The notes beneath the pieces are model-generated. The model made no database searches. It was given only the letters and a program-made list of their open reading frames with translations, and was not told the DNA's origin. The translations under genes were made by a program, and so were the position numbers. From positions 1-54,383 of the forward strand of contig LVAA01000008.1 of NCBI GenBank assembly GCA_001603955.1: 54,383 bases of DNA, read 5' to 3'. Below, in pieces: positions 1-8,479 of this stretch. This DNA is from Syntrophobacterales bacterium Delta_02 (GTDB taxonomy: Bacteria; Desulfobacterota; Syntrophorhabdia; Syntrophorhabdales; Syntrophorhabdaceae). The stretch's first letter is position 1. Each line of letters begins with the position of its first letter.

Positions 1-396
1 GTCCGCATAGAGGCCGTGATCAGGGCGGGAGCCGACAAGCCGTTCCTGAGAGACTACGAGTACTACATCAAGGAACTCGGCAAGGTGGAGAACCTCACCT
101 TCACGGACGGTAAGGGGCCGGATCATTCGGCGGTGGGTGTCTACAGGGACATCGAGGTCTTCGTGCCCCTCAAGGACCTCATCGATATCGCGAAGGAATT
201 GGGAAGGATCGAAAAAGAACTTGCCAGGATCACCGAAGATAGTGAAAAATTGATGAAGAAGCTGGGCAACGAGGCATTCCGCCAGAAGGCGCCGGAGGAG
301 GTCATAGCCCGCAACGAGGCCCAGTACAACGAGCTTTCGGCCAAGAAGGAAAAGCTCATGCAGAGCAGAAAGGTCCTGGAGGGCCTTTCGAGGTAG
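1..396 (+). CDS. valS: Valine--tRNA ligase, C-terminal end (partial)
   Basis: The reading frame is open from the first base of the window, so the gene is cut by the window start and only about 131 C-terminal residues are seen. They contain the segment VGVYRDIEVFVPLKDLIDI followed by a highly charged helix pair (about residues 60-130). That is the C-terminal tRNA-binding coiled-coil arm typical of bacterial ValRS. The enzyme charges tRNA-Val in the cytoplasm. The catalytic HIGH and KMSKS motifs lie outside the window. The TAG stop at 394-396 is followed at once by the next gene. The assignment rests on this tail only, but the pattern is characteristic. Confidence 0.88.
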   Translation, partial: VRIEAVIRAGADKPFLRDYEYYIKELGKVENLTFTDGKGPDHSAVGVYRDIEVFVPLKDLIDIAKELGRIEKELARITEDSEKLMKKLGNEAFRQKAPEEVIARNEAQYNELSAKKEKLMQSRKVLEGLSR

Positions 397-399
397 TTG

Positions 400-1707
400 A
401 TGCCCTTAAATTTTTCGCTCATCGAGTCCTTCATAGCGGATCACCGGGAGGACATGAAGAACAAGGCCATGCTCCGCCATGACCGGTACCGCATACTCTC
501 GGAGCTGGGCACAGCCCTGCAGACGGTTCTCAAGGACTACGAGATATTCGAGACGGAGCTCAACTCCCTCGTGATCGACATAGTCAACAACACCTCGTCC
601 TATGAGACGCTCCGGGAATGCCATGAACGGGCGGTAGCCGGGGTGGAGAACTTTTTTCTCGAAGAGGACACCATCGTGGACGTCCACGACCTCTTCCGCA
701 TCATCAGGGACAGGATCGCGATCAGGGTCCTGGAACTCGTCGAAAAGGAGATGCTCGACGAGGGCCTCGGGAAGCCTCCGACGGATTACGTTTGGGCGGG
801 ACTGGGAAGCGAGGGCCGTGACGAACAGACGATGATCACCGACCAGGACAACCTCCTCGTCTATGCCGAACGGGATGACGATTTCGCCTCCGGGCAACTG
901 AGAAAGCGCTGTGCGGAAACAATGACGGAAAGTACCTCTCCCGCCCCGGCCGATGCCCTCGGCCCCAGGACACTTCTTGACGGATATTTCAGGATATTCG
1001 CGCAGAAGGCTTCCGACCGGCTCCACCAGGTCGGGTTCGAGAAGTGCAAAGGGGGCGTCATGCCCGTCAACGATCGCTGGAGAGGCTCCATAAGGGACTG
1101 GAAGAAAAGGATCGACGATCGCATCACCCTGGACAAGGGGATCTTCGAGCCGCTGGACGTCATCATCCTTACCGACGCCCGCCCGGTGAACGGCAACAGG
1201 GCGATCCTCAAGGAACTTCTGGACTACTTCTTCGCCCTGCTCATCAACAACAAGCATTTCATGAAGGAGTTCATCCAGTCCGCCGTCCTGATGCCGAGTG
1301 CGCTCACCTTCTTCGGCGGCTTCAAGGTCGAAAAGGAGGGGGAGAACAAGGACAAGTTCAATATCAAGCTCCTCGGCTGGTCACCGCTTATCCTCTCCGT
1401 CCGGATGCTCTCCCTGTCGAACGGGATATTCGAGAGGAACACGCTCAAGCGGATCGCGATCCTGAGACAACGCAACATCATCAAAAAAGAAATGGAAAGT
1501 TCCCTCGTTGACGCGTATTTCACTTTCGTCCGCTATCGCATAATAAACCAGATCAACTATCGCGATGACGAGGGCAAGAGCTCGAACTTCCTTCGGCCCG
1601 ACATGCTTGGTCCCGACGAACAGGAAAGACTGCGCAGGGCCATGAAGGCCGTTGAGACCTTTCAGAAATTCATACAGGAGACACTCCTCTTCGGAGAGGC
1701 AGTATAA
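400..1707 (+). CDS. DUF294-type putative nucleotidyltransferase
   Basis: A protein of 435 residues with the motif GLGSEGRDEQTMITDQDN near residue 130. This is the signature of the DUF294 nucleotidyltransferase-like family, related to the uridylyltransferase domain of GlnD. The C-terminal half (about residues 260-430, with NGIFERNTLKRI and the helical tail) matches the DUF294 C-terminal helical domain. The first codon after the valS stop is TTG at 397, directly followed by ATG at 400; I prefer the ATG. In most relatives this domain is fused behind CBS (and often cyclic-nucleotide-binding) domains. Here there is no CBS domain in the chain, but a stand-alone CBS protein starts 11 bases downstream, so the two probably work together. 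The substrate is unknown. Confidence 0.8.
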   Translation: MPLNFSLIESFIADHREDMKNKAMLRHDRYRILSELGTALQTVLKDYEIFETELNSLVIDIVNNTSSYETLRECHERAVAGVENFFLEEDTIVDVHDLFRIIRDRIAIRVLELVEKEMLDEGLGKPPTDYVWAGLGSEGRDEQTMITDQDNLLVYAERDDDFASGQLRKRCAETMTESTSPAPADALGPRTLLDGYFRIFAQKASDRLHQVGFEKCKGGVMPVNDRWRGSIRDWKKRIDDRITLDKGIFEPLDVIILTDARPVNGNRAILKELLDYFFALLINNKHFMKEFIQSAVLMPSALTFFGGFKVEKEGENKDKFNIKLLGWSPLILSVRMLSLSNGIFERNTLKRIAILRQRNIIKKEMESSLVDAYFTFVRYRIINQINYRDDEGKSSNFLRPDMLGPDEQERLRRAMKAVETFQKFIQETLLFGEAV

Positions 1708-1718
1708 AGGGGGTAATT

Positions 1719-2090
1719 ATGAAGGTTGTGGAGCTGATGAACAAAGACGTGGTAACCTGTCATCCGACGGAGAAACTGAACATCATACTCAACAAGCTGG
1801 AGCTATTCAGCATTGCGGGGATGCCCGTCGTGGACAAGGGCAAACTCGTCGGCATCGTGTGCCAGAGCGACATCCTCAAGGGACTCAAGACCGGGAGCAT
1901 GGGAGAGCTTTCGGTGGCCGATGTGATGACAACGGAGGTCGTGACCGTACCGCCCACAGAGTCTGCGGTCCTGGTGGCAAAGATCATGGTGGAGAGGCAC
2001 ATCAACAGGGTACCCATCGTCGAGAACGAGAAGCTGGTTGGCATTGTCACCCGCGGCGACATCATCAAGGCCGTGGCGGAATGCGGATAA
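1719..2090 (+). CDS. CBS-domain pair protein
   Basis: A 123-residue protein consisting of two CBS motifs and nothing else. The first is about residues 5-60 (VVTCHPTEKLNIILNKL to LVGIVCQSDILKGL) and the second about 70-123 (VVTVPPTESAVLVAKIM to LVGIVTRGDIIKAV). Two CBS motifs form a Bateman module that usually binds adenine nucleotides and controls a partner. The start is supported by the AAAGGGGG run at 1706-1713. It lies 11 bases behind the DUF294 nucleotidyltransferase gene and is almost certainly co-transcribed with it, so it is the likely regulatory subunit of that protein. A heptamer repeat element begins directly after the TAA stop. Confidence 0.88.
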   Translation: MKVVELMNKDVVTCHPTEKLNIILNKLELFSIAGMPVVDKGKLVGIVCQSDILKGLKTGSMGELSVADVMTTEVVTVPPTESAVLVAKIMVERHINRVPIVENEKLVGIVTRGDIIKAVAECG

Positions 2091-2097
2091 AAAACTG

Positions 2098-2275
2098 TTT
2101 CAGGTCTCAGGTCTCAGGTTTCAGGCTAATGGGACGGAACGTTGGAATGGGCTGGCAGGAGACACGTAAGAACTGGTTTCAGATAGTTCGGAAAATGTAC
2201 TTGTAACGATATGGACAGCCAGCGTTCATTCCGGCTTTTTTGGCTTGAGACTTGAGACCTGCGACCTGCGACTTA
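2098..2275. repeat. Inverted heptamer-array element after the CBS gene
   Basis: The left arm is four perfect-register heptamers, TTTCAGG, TCTCAGG, TCTCAGG and TTTCAGG, at 2098-2125. The right arm at about 2242-2275 reads, on the other strand, as the same kind of heptamers (TCGCAGG twice, TCTCAAG twice). The arms could pair as a long imperfect hairpin. The left arm starts 7 bases after the CBS stop and the right arm ends just before the gatC ribosome-binding site. No gene fits the 115 bases between the arms. Confidence 0.7.
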
Positions 2276-2288
2276 AGAAAGGACTGAC

Positions 2289-2585
2289 ATGAAGATAACA
2301 CGAGAGACCGTTGAGTACGTGGCGCATCTTGCGAGGCTTGATCTGGACGCGGGGGAGATCGATGCATATACGCGGCAGATAGACAGCATCCTCGAGTACA
2401 TGGACTCGCTCAATACCCTTGACACCAACGGCGTTGAACCCACGAGCCATCCCGTTCCGGTGCAATGCGTCATGCGGGAGGATGCGGTCAGGGATTCCTT
2501 CACCGCCGAGGACTCGGTGAGCAACGCCCCGGCAAGGATAGACACGTTTTTCAAGGTGCCGCCTATTATAGAGGTGGAGGAGTAG
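2289..2585 (+). CDS. gatC: Asp-tRNA(Asn)/Glu-tRNA(Gln) amidotransferase subunit C
   Basis: A 98-residue protein starting MKITRETVEYVAHLARL, the classic GatC opening, with the family's QIDSILEYMDSLNTLDT segment and the later RED/D-F-AP pattern near residues 65-85. GatC is the small subunit that clamps GatA to GatB in the GatCAB amidotransferase. That complex converts Glu-tRNA(Gln) or Asp-tRNA(Asn) to the amidated form in the cytoplasm. AAGAAAGGA lies a few bases before the ATG. gatA follows after a gap of 142 bases that contains a 9-mer repeat. No gatB is present in the window, so it must lie elsewhere. Confidence 0.95.
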   Translation: MKITRETVEYVAHLARLDLDAGEIDAYTRQIDSILEYMDSLNTLDTNGVEPTSHPVPVQCVMREDAVRDSFTAEDSVSNAPARIDTFFKVPPIIEVEE

Positions 2586-2591
2586 AAACTG

Positions 2592-2618
2592 GCTTGAACC
2601 GCTTGAACCGCTTGAGCG
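2592..2618. repeat. Three tandem 9-mers after gatC
   Basis: GCTTGAACC, GCTTGAACC and GCTTGAGCG in tandem, starting 7 bases after the gatC TAG stop. I see no matching opposite arm before gatA, so this is a single-arm copy of the repeat family. Confidence 0.7.
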
Positions 2619-2727
2619 TTGAGAGACTGAAAACCGCCGGAATTCATTCCTGCGTCGTTCTGGCGCAGGGCGGAGAACCCGGGAAGAATATGCAGCCATG
2701 ATGTGGTTCGCTTGGAGGAGATAAGGC

Positions 2728-4188
2728 GTGGATATACTGAATTCGACAATAGTGCAGTTGAGGCAAATGCTGAGGAAGAAAGAGATCAGCTCCGTGGAGT
2801 TGACGGGGTATTATCTCGACCGTATAGGGAAGTATAATGGCGAGATACTCGCCTATCTCAGGACAACGGACGATTACGCCATGGAGATGGCGCGGGAAGC
2901 GGATGAAAAGATCGCGCGCGGAGAAGACGCGCCGCTACTCGGCATACCGCTCGGCATGAAGGATATCCTTTGCACGAAGGGGATCGAGACCACCTGCGCC
3001 TCCAACATCCTGAAGGGCTTCGTGCCGCCCTATGACGCCACGGTTATCAAAAAGTTGAAGGAGGCGGGGTTTGTCCACCTCGGCAGGCTGAACATGGACG
3101 AGTTCGCCATGGGTTCATCCACTGAGAACTCGGCTTTCCAGACAACAGCGAACCCCTGGGACATCGCGCGGATACCCGGCGGTTCCAGCGGAGGGTCCGC
3201 GGCAGCGGTTGCCTCGGGGCTTTGCACGGGCGCCCTCGGAACCGACACGGGCGGCTCCATCCGCCAACCGGCAAGCCTCTGCGGCGTTATCGGCATGAAA
3301 CCCACCTACGGCAGGGTCTCCCGTTACGGCCTCATCGCCTTCGCCTCTTCCCTCGACCAGATAGGCCCTTTCTCCCGAACTGTGAGCGATTGCGCCACCA
3401 TGCTCGGCGTCATCGCGGGCTACGACCCCCTGGATTCCACGTCCATCCCCGAGCCCGTACCCGACTACCACTCCTTCCTGGGCAGGGACATCAAGGGGCT
3501 CAAGGTAGGCATACCAGCCGAGTATTTCGTCGAGGGCATGGAAAAAGACGTCAGGAAAAACTACGAAGACAACCTGCAGGTCCTCAAGGACCAGGGCGCC
3601 GAGCTCGTCGACGTATCGCTTCCCCATACACGACACGCCGTGGCCACCTATTACATCATCTGCACCGCCGAGGCCTCGTCGAACCTCGCACGCTACGACG
3701 GCGTCAAGTACGGCCTGCGACAGGAAGGCAAGGACATCATCGACATGTACAAGAAGACCCGTTTCGCGGGCTTCGGCAAGGAGGTGAAGCGCAGGATCAT
3801 TCTCGGGACCTACGTCCTCTCCTCCGGCTATTACGACGCCTATTACCGCAAGGCCGGCAAGGTACGCACCCTCATCAGGCGCGACTTCGACGATGCCTTC
3901 GCGTCCTGCGACCTCATCGTAACGCCCGTCTCGCCGACCACAGCCTTTAAGGCCGGGGAGCGTCTGGAAGACCCGCTGACCATGTACCTGTCGGACATCT
4001 TCACCATACCCGTCAATCTCGCGGGTCTGCCGGGCATCTCAATCCCGGGAGGCTTCGATGTCAAAGGTCTTCCCATAGGCCTCCAGATCATCGGCAAACC
4101 GCTGGATGAAGGAACGATGCTGCAGGCAGCGCACGTGTTCGAGTCGGTGAAGAAGGTGAGGACGATACCGGAACGGCTGATGGGGTGA
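2728..4188 (+). CDS. gatA: Asp-tRNA(Asn)/Glu-tRNA(Gln) amidotransferase subunit A
   Basis: A 486-residue amidase-signature enzyme of the usual GatA length. Residues about 75-195 carry the catalytic Lys in [11 protein letters not shown] and the Gly/Ser-rich signature [15 protein letters not shown] with the cis-Ser, then the nucleophile Ser in [14 protein letters not shown]. GatA releases ammonia from glutamine for transfer to the mischarged tRNA bound by GatB. The start is a GTG at 2728, chosen because GGAGGAG lies at 2714-2720 with ideal spacing. The gene is complete, and downstream lies a 216-base inverted repeat. Confidence 0.96.
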   Translation: MDILNSTIVQLRQMLRKKEISSVELTGYYLDRIGKYNGEILAYLRTTDDYAMEMAREADEKIARGEDAPLLGIPLGMKDILCTKGIETTCASNILKGFVPPYDATVIKKLKEAGFVHLGRLNMDEFAMGSSTENSAFQTTANPWDIARIPGGSSGGSAAAVASGLCTGALGTDTGGSIRQPASLCGVIGMKPTYGRVSRYGLIAFASSLDQIGPFSRTVSDCATMLGVIAGYDPLDSTSIPEPVPDYHSFLGRDIKGLKVGIPAEYFVEGMEKDVRKNYEDNLQVLKDQGAELVDVSLPHTRHAVATYYIICTAEASSNLARYDGVKYGLRQEGKDIIDMYKKTRFAGFGKEVKRRIILGTYVLSSGYYDAYYRKAGKVRTLIRRDFDDAFASCDLIVTPVSPTTAFKAGERLEDPLTMYLSDIFTIPVNLAGLPGISIPGGFDVKGLPIGLQIIGKPLDEGTMLQAAHVFESVKKVRTIPERLMG

Positions 4189-4208
4189 AAGAGAAGATAA
4201 AAGCCTGC

Positions 4209-4424
4209 CTCACGCCCGCTTCGCTCGAGCACGCAGAGGGCACAGAGAAATGCAGAAAAGAATGTCCTCGCTGGGTTGGTTTTTCCTCCCGCTCCTCAGA
4301 GCGGGATCGAAGGTTCCCGGGGATTTTTGCTTTTCTGAAATTCCCGGGAAGGCTTTTCTTTCTTCGTTTTTCTCCGTGCTCTCCGCGGACTCTAGAGACG
4401 AACGAAGTGAGGAACGGGCGTGAG
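4209..4424. repeat. 216-base imperfect inverted-repeat element
   Basis: The outer arms are CTCACGCCCG at 4209-4218 and its exact reverse complement CGGGCGTGAG at 4415-4424. Inside them, the GCAGAGGGCACAGAGAAA stretch pairs with the later TTTCTCCGTGCTCTCCGC stretch. Further in are CCCGCTC/GAGCGGG and TTCCCGGG/CCCGGGAA stems. The whole gap between gatA and the glycosylase gene can fold as one nested hairpin. It carries no credible gene. It resembles a non-autonomous MITE-like or repeat-type intergenic element; I cannot tell whether other copies exist outside the window. Confidence 0.65.
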
Positions 4425-4453
4425 ATAGTCTTTTGAGAGGCCAGGTTTAGACG

Positions 4454-5077
4454 ATGGATGCCAGGGATGCGAAAGGATTGTTGACGGCGCTTAAGAATAT
4501 GGGAGTTGATGCATATGCGTTTGCCGAAAGGAAAGGGCCCACGCTCTCCGAGCTTAAGAAGACCGTCCTTAGCTGCGAGAGGTGCGGGCTCGCGAAGACG
4601 CGCAGGAATGTCGTCTTCGGCGAGGGAAGCCCGAAGGCGGATATCGTCTTCGTAGGCGAGGCGCCGGGAGAGGAAGAGGACAACCAGGGACGGCCCTTCG
4701 TCGGCAGGGCGGGCAAGCTACTCGACCAGCTCATCGAGCGCATCGGGGTGAACAGGAGCGACGTCTTCATCTGCAATGTCCTCAAGTGCAGACCGCCGGG
4801 GAACCGCGACCCTCAGCCCGATGAGGCAGCGGCGTGCAAGGAATATCTCCTCGCGCAACTCGATATCATCCGGCCCCGAATCATATGTACCCTCGGGCGC
4901 CATGCCTATAATACCCTCCTTGAAACGGATGCCCCGATAACCCGCATCCGCGGCAAACTGACGACCTTCCGCGGCATTCCACTCCTGCCGACCTATCACC
5001 CCTCCTATCTCCTGCGGAGCCAGGGCAGGATCAAGGAGGCCTGGGAGGACATGGAAAAACTGAAAGAAATGTTGTAG
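4454..5077 (+). CDS. Type-4 (Fe-S) uracil-DNA glycosylase
   Basis: A 207-residue protein. After about 30 leading residues it has [18 protein letters not shown], then the type-4 UDG signature [21 protein letters not shown] near residues 75-95, a Cys in [12 protein letters not shown], a further Cys in AACKEYL, and the late motif TYHPSYLLR. Four cysteines (CxxC plus two more) match the 4Fe-4S site of this family. The enzyme removes uracil left in DNA by cytosine deamination. The family is common in thermophiles and many anaerobes. A TTTCATG heptamer array starts six bases after the stop codon. Confidence 0.92.
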   Translation: MDARDAKGLLTALKNMGVDAYAFAERKGPTLSELKKTVLSCERCGLAKTRRNVVFGEGSPKADIVFVGEAPGEEEDNQGRPFVGRAGKLLDQLIERIGVNRSDVFICNVLKCRPPGNRDPQPDEAAACKEYLLAQLDIIRPRIICTLGRHAYNTLLETDAPITRIRGKLTTFRGIPLLPTYHPSYLLRSQGRIKEAWEDMEKLKEML

Positions 5078-5083
5078 AGGCGG

Positions 5084-5154
5084 TTTCATGTTTCATGTTT
5101 CATGTTTCATGCTCAAAAGACAAGCGCTCTTCGTCCTCAAACCTGAAACTGCGG
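5084..5154. repeat. TTTCATG heptamer array with a degenerate opposite arm
   Basis: Four exact TTTCATG units at 5084-5111, starting 6 bases after the glycosylase stop. The segment CTCAAACCTGAAACTGCGG at 5136-5154 reads on the other strand as related TTTCAGG-type sequence and can pair with the array. The 7-base period is the same as in the copies at 2098 and 38968, but the unit differs (TTTCATG rather than TTTCAGG). Confidence 0.65.
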
Positions 5155-5228
5155 TTCGAATCCTTGAAAAACCCTGCGTAATCCTGTATTATTAGACACT
5201 TGCTGCAGGCCTTAAGGGGGTGGGTTCC

Positions 5229-6116
5229 ATGAAGTACATACTTGGTCCTATGAAGGTACCGTTCCTTATATTGACGCCCATGTGCATTCTTGTCGGGATT
5301 GCGACGGCCATGTGGTCAGGCGCGAGGATCGATATCCTTTCCGTGGTCCTCATCGTCATCGGCGCTGTCTGCTCCCACATCAGCGTCAACGCCCTCAACG
5401 AGTACTGCGATTTCAAGAGCGGCCTTGATTTCAGAACTCAGAAGACCCCTTTCAGCGGCGGCAGCGGCACGCTTCAGGAGAGGCCCGACAAGGCGGGATG
5501 CGCCCTCGCCACGGGGATAATATCCCTCGTCCTCTGTTTCGCCATCGGGATGTATTTCGTCTTCACCGTCGGCGTGCTCCTGCTTCCCCTTGGGCTTCTG
5601 GGAATGGCGCTTATCGTCTTCTATACCCAGTGGATCACGAAGAAACCGATCGTCTGCCTCATCGCTCCCGGGCTTGGCTTCGGTCCTCTCATGGTTCTGG
5701 GAACGCATTTCGTCCTCACCGGCAGTTACTCCTGGACCGCCCTTCTTGCGTCCCTGGTCCCCGGGTTTCTCGTAAGCGACCTTCTCCTTCTCAACCAGTT
5801 CCCCGACGTGGAAGCTGACAGGACGGTGGGAAGGAAACACCTCCCCATCCTGCTGGGAAGGAAGAATGTGGCAAGGATATACATATTCTTCCTTGCCGCC
5901 TCGTATGTGCCGCTCTTCCTCGGCTACGCCCTCGGCGTTTTCCCCATCCACGTCTTTTTCGCCCTCGCCACGACGGTCATAGCCGTTCAGACATCGCGGG
6001 GCGTCCTGAAACACTCCGAGGAAATGAAGGGCCTTGTACCCTACCTGGGCAAGAACGTGATCATCGACCTCGCCACGCCAGCGCTCCTCGCCATCGGCCT
6101 TATGATCGCGTCGTGA
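5229..6116 (+). CDS. UbiA-family prenyltransferase (MenA-like)
   Basis: An integral-membrane protein of 295 residues with about eight to nine hydrophobic helices. It has the two Asp-rich Mg/diphosphate motifs of the UbiA superfamily: NEYCDFKSGLD (about residue 57) and DLLLLNQFPDVEADR (about residue 185). The segment TPFSGGSG after the first motif resembles MenA, which prenylates 1,4-dihydroxy-2-naphthoate for menaquinone synthesis. A menaquinone role is inference, because no other men gene is nearby. I chose ATG 5229 over the in-frame GTG at 5220 because AAGGGGG ends at 5219, which fits ATG 5229 better. Confidence 0.82.
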   Translation: MKYILGPMKVPFLILTPMCILVGIATAMWSGARIDILSVVLIVIGAVCSHISVNALNEYCDFKSGLDFRTQKTPFSGGSGTLQERPDKAGCALATGIISLVLCFAIGMYFVFTVGVLLLPLGLLGMALIVFYTQWITKKPIVCLIAPGLGFGPLMVLGTHFVLTGSYSWTALLASLVPGFLVSDLLLLNQFPDVEADRTVGRKHLPILLGRKNVARIYIFFLAASYVPLFLGYALGVFPIHVFFALATTVIAVQTSRGVLKHSEEMKGLVPYLGKNVIIDLATPALLAIGLMIAS

Positions 6117-6118
6117 TA

Positions 6119-6142
6119 CCGGATCCCTGCCAGGGACACCGG
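6119..6142. terminator. Small inverted repeat between convergent genes
   Basis: CCGG-AT-CCCT-GCC-AGGG-ACA-CCGG can fold as a short interrupted hairpin between the prenyltransferase and the response-regulator gene that face each other. No T-run follows, so a terminator role is only a guess from its position. Confidence 0.3.
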
Positions 6143-6168
6143 GAAGGAGCGGGAAATTCTCGAGAACC

Positions 6169-6570
6169 CTAGATCACTTCGTATTCATCGACCTTCCATC
6201 TATGCAGTTTTTCCACAGCGCTTTCGGCCGCTTTCAGGAGGACGTTGATGTCCACGGGCTTGACAAAAAAGTCATCGAAACCAGCCTCGCGGCACTCTAT
6301 CTGGCCAAAGATGTTCACATAGCCCGTGAGGGCATGGATGATGGCAATACGGTTCCTCTTGCGTATCAGCCTGCACAGATCGACACCGCTCATCCCGGGA
6401 AGGTTGAGGTCCAGGAACATTATCATGACGGCCTCGTTCTGCAGGATGTCGAGGGCCGTTTCGGCACTTTCGGCCGTCAGGGCCTCATAGCCGCTCCTCT
6501 CGAATATCTGCTGCAGCGTACCGAGAATGGCCGGCTCGTCATCGACTATCAACACCTTTTTCGGATTCAT
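6169..6570 (-). CDS. Single-domain response regulator (receiver only)
   Basis: A 133-residue CheY-like receiver. It has the acidic pair in KVLIVDDEPAIL (residues 5-16), the phospho-acceptor Asp in IMFLDLNLPGMSG (about residue 55), and the Lys of FFVKPVD (about residue 105). No output domain follows. The switch Thr/Ser position reads IHALTGY, so the family hydroxyl is probably Thr. It is the second gene of a pair, 28 bases behind the HisKA-only protein, and is the natural phosphotransfer partner of that protein. GGGGGA precedes the ATG. Confidence 0.88.
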   Translation of the reverse strand: MNPKKVLIVDDEPAILGTLQQIFERSGYEALTAESAETALDILQNEAVMIMFLDLNLPGMSGVDLCRLIRKRNRIAIIHALTGYVNIFGQIECREAGFDDFFVKPVDINVLLKAAESAVEKLHRWKVDEYEVI

Positions 6571-6598
6571 AGCGGTTGTCCCCCGTGGTGAGTTTGGA

Positions 6599-6997
6599 TC
6601 ATCGAGTCTCCTCTTCAGGCGTCCTGCCTATGTCCGTGATCTTGATGGTACCTATGTAATCACGATTCGAATACTTTTTCAATCCCATCAGTTCCCTCGT
6701 TATCGTACCGATCCTGCGGACCTGGTCGTTCATCATCTCGAGCGCCTCCCGCGTCCGGTCATCGGGGTTGTCCATGGACAAGAGATGGATCCGGGCACTG
6801 ATGATCTGAAGCGGCTGGTTCACTTCATGGCAGATCGCACCCGCCATCTCAAGCGCGGCTGAGAGCCTGGCGTTATGCCGCTCCTCTTCATCCGCCTTCC
6901 TGTGCCTCGCGCTGTACTCCTCCAATTCCCGGACTCTCCGTTCCAGGGCGGCTATCTCGCGGAGGAATTCACGGCTTTTCCTTGCTGTGCCTTTCAT
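6599..6997 (-). CDS. HisKA-only phosphoacceptor protein (no ATPase domain)
   Basis: A 132-residue protein. Residues 1-45 form a charged coiled coil (REIAALERRVRELEEYSARH). Residues about 50-105 are a DHp domain with the H-box AICHEVNQPLQIISARIHLL and His57 as the expected phosphorylated residue. The chain then ends with KKYSNRDYIGTIKITDIGR, and no HATPase_c domain (N, G1, G2 boxes) occurs here or downstream before the receiver gene. It is therefore either a dimerising phosphotransfer module or a regulator of other kinases. It is followed after 28 bases by the single receiver protein. The same layout in both genes argues against a recent frameshift. Confidence 0.75.
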   Translation of the reverse strand: MKGTARKSREFLREIAALERRVRELEEYSARHRKADEEERHNARLSAALEMAGAICHEVNQPLQIISARIHLLSMDNPDDRTREALEMMNDQVRRIGTITRELMGLKKYSNRDYIGTIKITDIGRTPEEETR

Positions 6998-7201
6998 ATC
7001 ACCACATCACGACACCGACCCGTGCCCATGCGTGAACGCGCTCGAACCATCTGCACTTACCTGCGTGGACGCTCGAAATGCGTGCGCTACAGAACACGGT
7101 CACATCATCAATTGGACGCAGTATACACCCTTATTTCCATTATCGGCCGATATCCCGATAAGTTTAGTGCCCTCATAACATCGGTGCTCCCCGGACCCCC
7201 C

Positions 7202-7882
7202 TCAAGTCCCTTCGAACACCGCGAGACCCTTGATGTTCCCGCCGCCAAAGCGGGTCATGACTTCCGCGGCCACACCCAGTCCTTCGCCGAGATGGACCCC
7301 CTCTATACCGGGGACGGCGTAGGAGTAGAAGAGAACATTGCGCGTATCGTCCCGCACCCTTGTCTTTTCATCCGCCCCCTGGCAAAGGACACAGATGATG
7401 TCTCTTTCGTCCCGGAGCACGATCTCCCCCTCGACCGTCGTGAACCGGCGGCCTCCCATTCCGGCGCACACCTCTCCGCTCTGGGCCACATCAAGCGTGA
7501 GCGCGCCTTCGATACGGTCGTGGTCCGTGACCGCCACGAGGATCCCGGCACACATCTCCGCCATGAAGTGCGCATCCACCATCAGGTTATACCTCGGGAA
7601 ACCGCTCAGGACCGTTCTCTTGAGATGTCCAGGCAGGGGGCAATCAAACCCGAAGTTCCGGAAGAACCTGTCATAGAGGTCGATGCGGGCCGAGATACCG
7701 GCGAGCGTCTCGCGCTTTCTCATTTTTCGCAGGAGGCCCCGCCTGTGCTGCTCAAACCCTGTGGCGTCGGTCACAGGCAGGCAGTCGGATATGAGCGTCA
7801 ATCCAAAAGCGACACCCGGATACCTCGCCTGATAGGCGGGGGAGATCGAAAGGTCCACCCATGCCGTCCCGTTCTTTTCCAC
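7202..7882 (-). CDS. B3/B4 tRNA-binding-domain protein
   Basis: A 226-residue protein whose central and C-terminal parts look like the B3/B4 fold of the phenylalanyl-tRNA synthetase beta subunit. The recognisable elements are a helical N-terminus with RDDxRN-type motifs later (VRDDTRNVLFYSYAVPG), and the central pattern PLPGHLKRTVLSGFPRYNLMVDAHF. Stand-alone proteins of this type occur widely and are suspected of amino-acyl-tRNA editing or binding; the exact role is unknown. The open frame extends up to 7987, but I start at GTG 7882 because GGGAGGTG lies just upstream of it. The gene stands alone on the minus strand. Confidence 0.7.
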   Translation of the reverse strand: MEKNGTAWVDLSISPAYQARYPGVAFGLTLISDCLPVTDATGFEQHRRGLLRKMRKRETLAGISARIDLYDRFFRNFGFDCPLPGHLKRTVLSGFPRYNLMVDAHFMAEMCAGILVAVTDHDRIEGALTLDVAQSGEVCAGMGGRRFTTVEGEIVLRDERDIICVLCQGADEKTRVRDDTRNVLFYSYAVPGIEGVHLGEGLGVAAEVMTRFGGGNIKGLAVFEGT

Positions 7883-8161
7883 TTCGCACCTCCCGTTGTT
7901 TCGTTTCTTTACTCCCGGCAACCGGCTGCCCCGCTCGGAACCCCCATACATTATACCCTGTTTCGCCGCTTTGCCACAGAGATCCATGGAAGGGGAGCAT
8001 CCGGCAACGTCCGATAGCGCTTCCTTACACCTTGAAATCGGCCCTTCGGTGGCCTAATATATTCTTTAGACTGAGGAACCGCGTTCATTGACGGGAAATC
8101 CCGCGGTTTGCCCAAGGCCAAAGTGTTTCCGGCAGGCAATGTCCTCAGCAAAGGGGGTAAT

Positions 8162-8476
8162 ATGGATATAATACGGAAAGCAGTGTTCATGGGACTTGGC
8201 GCCATCACCATGACAAAGGACAAGGCCGAGGAACTGGTGGACGATCTCATCAAGCGCGGGGAAGTGGCAAGCGCTGAAAGGTTCAAGACCATCGACAAGC
8301 TCCTCAAGGAAGCGGACAAACAGGAGAAGGAGTTTCAGCACAAGGTGTCCGAGGCCGTGCAAAAGGTGATCGTCGAGATGGGCCTTCCCACGCGCAAGGA
8401 CCTGGAAGAGATCGGCAAGACACTGAAGAAGATCGAGGCGAAGATGTCATCCGCGGAAAAGAAGGATGCGGGTTAG
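8162..8476 (+). CDS. Phasin-family / polyhydroxyalkanoate-granule-associated-like protein
   Basis: A 104-residue, strongly helical, charged protein. It has a short hydrophobic patch near the start (RKAVFMGLGAITMTKDKAEELVDDLIKRGE) and a long coiled coil to the end (LEEIGKTLKKIEAKMSS). This is the pattern of small phasin-like proteins annotated as polyhydroxyalkanoate synthesis regulators. The ATG at 8162 is chosen over the upstream 8108 because AAGGGGG sits at 8151-8157. It ends 3 bases before the UbiB-type kinase gene, so the pair is an operon. A PHA role is not supported by other genes here. It may instead be a membrane- or complex-associated scaffold for the UbiB protein. Confidence 0.65.
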   Translation: MDIIRKAVFMGLGAITMTKDKAEELVDDLIKRGEVASAERFKTIDKLLKEADKQEKEFQHKVSEAVQKVIVEMGLPTRKDLEEIGKTLKKIEAKMSSAEKKDAG

Positions 8477-8479
8477 CGG

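Noticed and set aside
2098-2125. CRISPR array
   Set aside because: Units are only 7 bases with no spacers and no cas genes in the window.
2465-2701. 78-residue open frame overlapping the gatC end
   Set aside because: Out of frame inside gatC, and its second half is 9-mer repeat sequence.
4185-4436. 83-residue open frame after gatA
   Set aside because: It lies entirely in the 216-base inverted repeat, has repeat-derived composition and no motif.
6599-6997. Frameshifted full-length histidine kinase
   Set aside because: No HATPase_c motifs are present in any frame in the 28 bases before or within the following receiver gene, so the short form appears natural.
6875-8017. 380-codon open frame on the plus strand opposite the HisKA and B3/B4 genes
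   Set aside because: It covers two recognisable minus-strand genes and shows no domain of its own.
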